A stretch of 64,000 bases of DNA from positions 62,001 to 126,000 of the forward strand of contig CAOKDX010000006.1 in the NCBI GenBank assembly GCA_948467395.1, given 5' to 3'. This document shows positions 63,513 to 64,000 of the stretch, piece by piece. This stretch comes from an uncultured Clostridia bacterium. GTDB taxonomy: Bacteria > Bacillota > Clostridia > Lachnospirales > Lachnospiraceae. The stretch's first letter is position 1. Each line of letters begins with the position of its first letter. Made by a program: the position numbers and the translations under genes. Under the pieces are notes generated by a model. The model was not told the origin of the DNA. It did not search any database and was given only the letters and a program-made list of their open reading frames with translations.

Positions 63513-64000
63513 TTAATTTGTGCCGCCAGCTTGTGCTTTAGCATCGCTCTGATGAATTTCAATCTCAGCGGCGCCGTGGCGGTCTGCCACAGCCACGGTA
63601 TACTGCGTTGTCCTTTCCATACTTCCATCCTTATATCTGTACGGATAATATCCCAACTCACCATTGTCTCCATCCGATTTTGTAAATCCATAAGATGCCT
63701 TGCCGTCTACAACCTTCCTGGTAAAGTAATGTTCGGAGGGCTGTGAGAAGGAGAGGTAGATCATATGGTACCAGCCACTTGCAGATCCCGGCTTCATTAC
63801 CAGCTCACACTTCTCCACCTTATCCCCCTGTACAGCCGGAGCCATGACTTCTACCGTTGCCTTATTAGCAGCGGCAGCCGCTTTCACTCCATTGCAGAAC
63901 AGTCCTTCCTGGATATCTCTCACCTTTAGCACTGCCGCATATGTGGAACCATCATTAAATTCCACTTCAAAAATCATTTTATTGGCGGCATTTGTATTAT
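63513..64000 (-). CDS. C-terminal part of an unrecognised, probably exported protein
   Basis: Only the 3' 162 codons are in the window; the frame runs off the right edge before the first ATG candidate. The visible sequence is a beta-rich domain with alternating strands: IFEVEFNDGSTYAAVLKVRD, VEKCELVMKPGSASGWYHMI, YLSFSQPSEHYFTRKVVDG and YTVAVADRHGAAEIEIHQSD. It ends in an Ala/Gly/Thr-rich AKAQAGGTN. Nothing diagnostic of a catalytic family can be seen. The strand pattern suggests a C-terminal Ig-like or NEAT-type fold of a surface protein, but this is not secure. A terminator follows directly. Confidence 0.7.
   Translation of the reverse strand, partial: NTNAANKMIFEVEFNDGSTYAAVLKVRDIQEGLFCNGVKAAAAANKATVEVMAPAVQGDKVEKCELVMKPGSASGWYHMIYLSFSQPSEHYFTRKVVDGKASYGFTKSDGDNGELGYYPYRYKDGSMERTTQYTVAVADRHGAAEIEIHQSDAKAQAGGTN

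Overview
The window looks like a chromosome segment of a spore-forming, anaerobic Gram-positive bacterium of the Clostridia, most likely a gut Lachnospiraceae. Supporting signs are strong AGGAGG-type ribosome sites, mixed GC with AT-rich promoter gaps, sporulation/germination genes (spoIIR, cwlD), DUF6033 and DUF1934 proteins, an electron-bifurcating NfnAB pair, a Na+-type F-ATP synthase and secreted proteins with Big_2 (bacterial Ig-like) domains. No rRNA, tRNA, phage, IS element or CRISPR array was seen. The taxon is an inference from gene content; no database search was possible.

Layout. 0-7 kb: an edge-truncated NUDIX hydrolase, a secreted four-repeat Big_2 protein, then a leftward sulfur block: cysD-cysN-cysC (sulfate to APS to PAPS) followed by an aryl-sulfate sulfotransferase-like protein. 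A near-perfect operator-like palindrome separates cysD from a divergent small XRE regulator. 7-18 kb: housekeeping and small-molecule genes (AGCS symporter, araD with an overlapping PD-(D/E)XK-like gene, AEC permease, ddl-DUF1934-dapF-DUF4253, spoIIR, a Cys-rich protein, a NUDIX hydrolase). 18-22.5 kb: a giant vWA/LamG sortase-anchored surface protein interrupted by one in-frame TAG. 22.6-32.7 kb: the classical sua5-ywlE-rpiB-...-atp neighbourhood, with proC and atpZ-atpI-atpBEFHAGDC. The YwlE-like phosphatase has lost its catalytic Arg. 32.7-37 kb: cwlD, a GH18/SH3 protein, a PDDEXK-transposase-family (Rpn-like) protein with 24-bp tandem repeats, and pnuC behind an attenuator-like leader. 37-51.7 kb: a glucuronoxylan-type carbohydrate locus: a LamG/Big_2 protein (again with a single in-frame TAG), a very large secreted GH115, a DMT-family transporter, a cytosolic GH115 and a divergent AraC regulator. 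51.7-57.9 kb: two P-loop kinases flanking a truncated nucleotidyltransferase, a BspA-type LRR/Big_2 protein, a subtilase with an unusual C-terminal domain, and an ECF sigma factor whose leader contains a three-way-junction RNA ending in a U-run. 57.9-63.4 kb: acyl-CoA synthetase-fabF (leftward) and nfnAB (rightward) from a divergent control region with a clear palindrome. The right edge holds the 3' end of an unrecognised leftward gene.

The features most worth following up are: the structured leader and 16-bp perfect inverted repeat upstream of the sigma factor; two large surface-protein genes each broken by one TAG in otherwise intact frames; the YwlE pseudo-phosphatase; the CysN protein carrying a dead APS-kinase domain beside an intact CysC; and the subtilase fusion. 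Several ordinary genes here end in TAG (cysC, cysD, XRE gene, AGCS, AEC, ddl, and the vWA gene itself), which argues that TAG is a normal stop and that the two internal TAGs are nonsense mutations rather than recoding.
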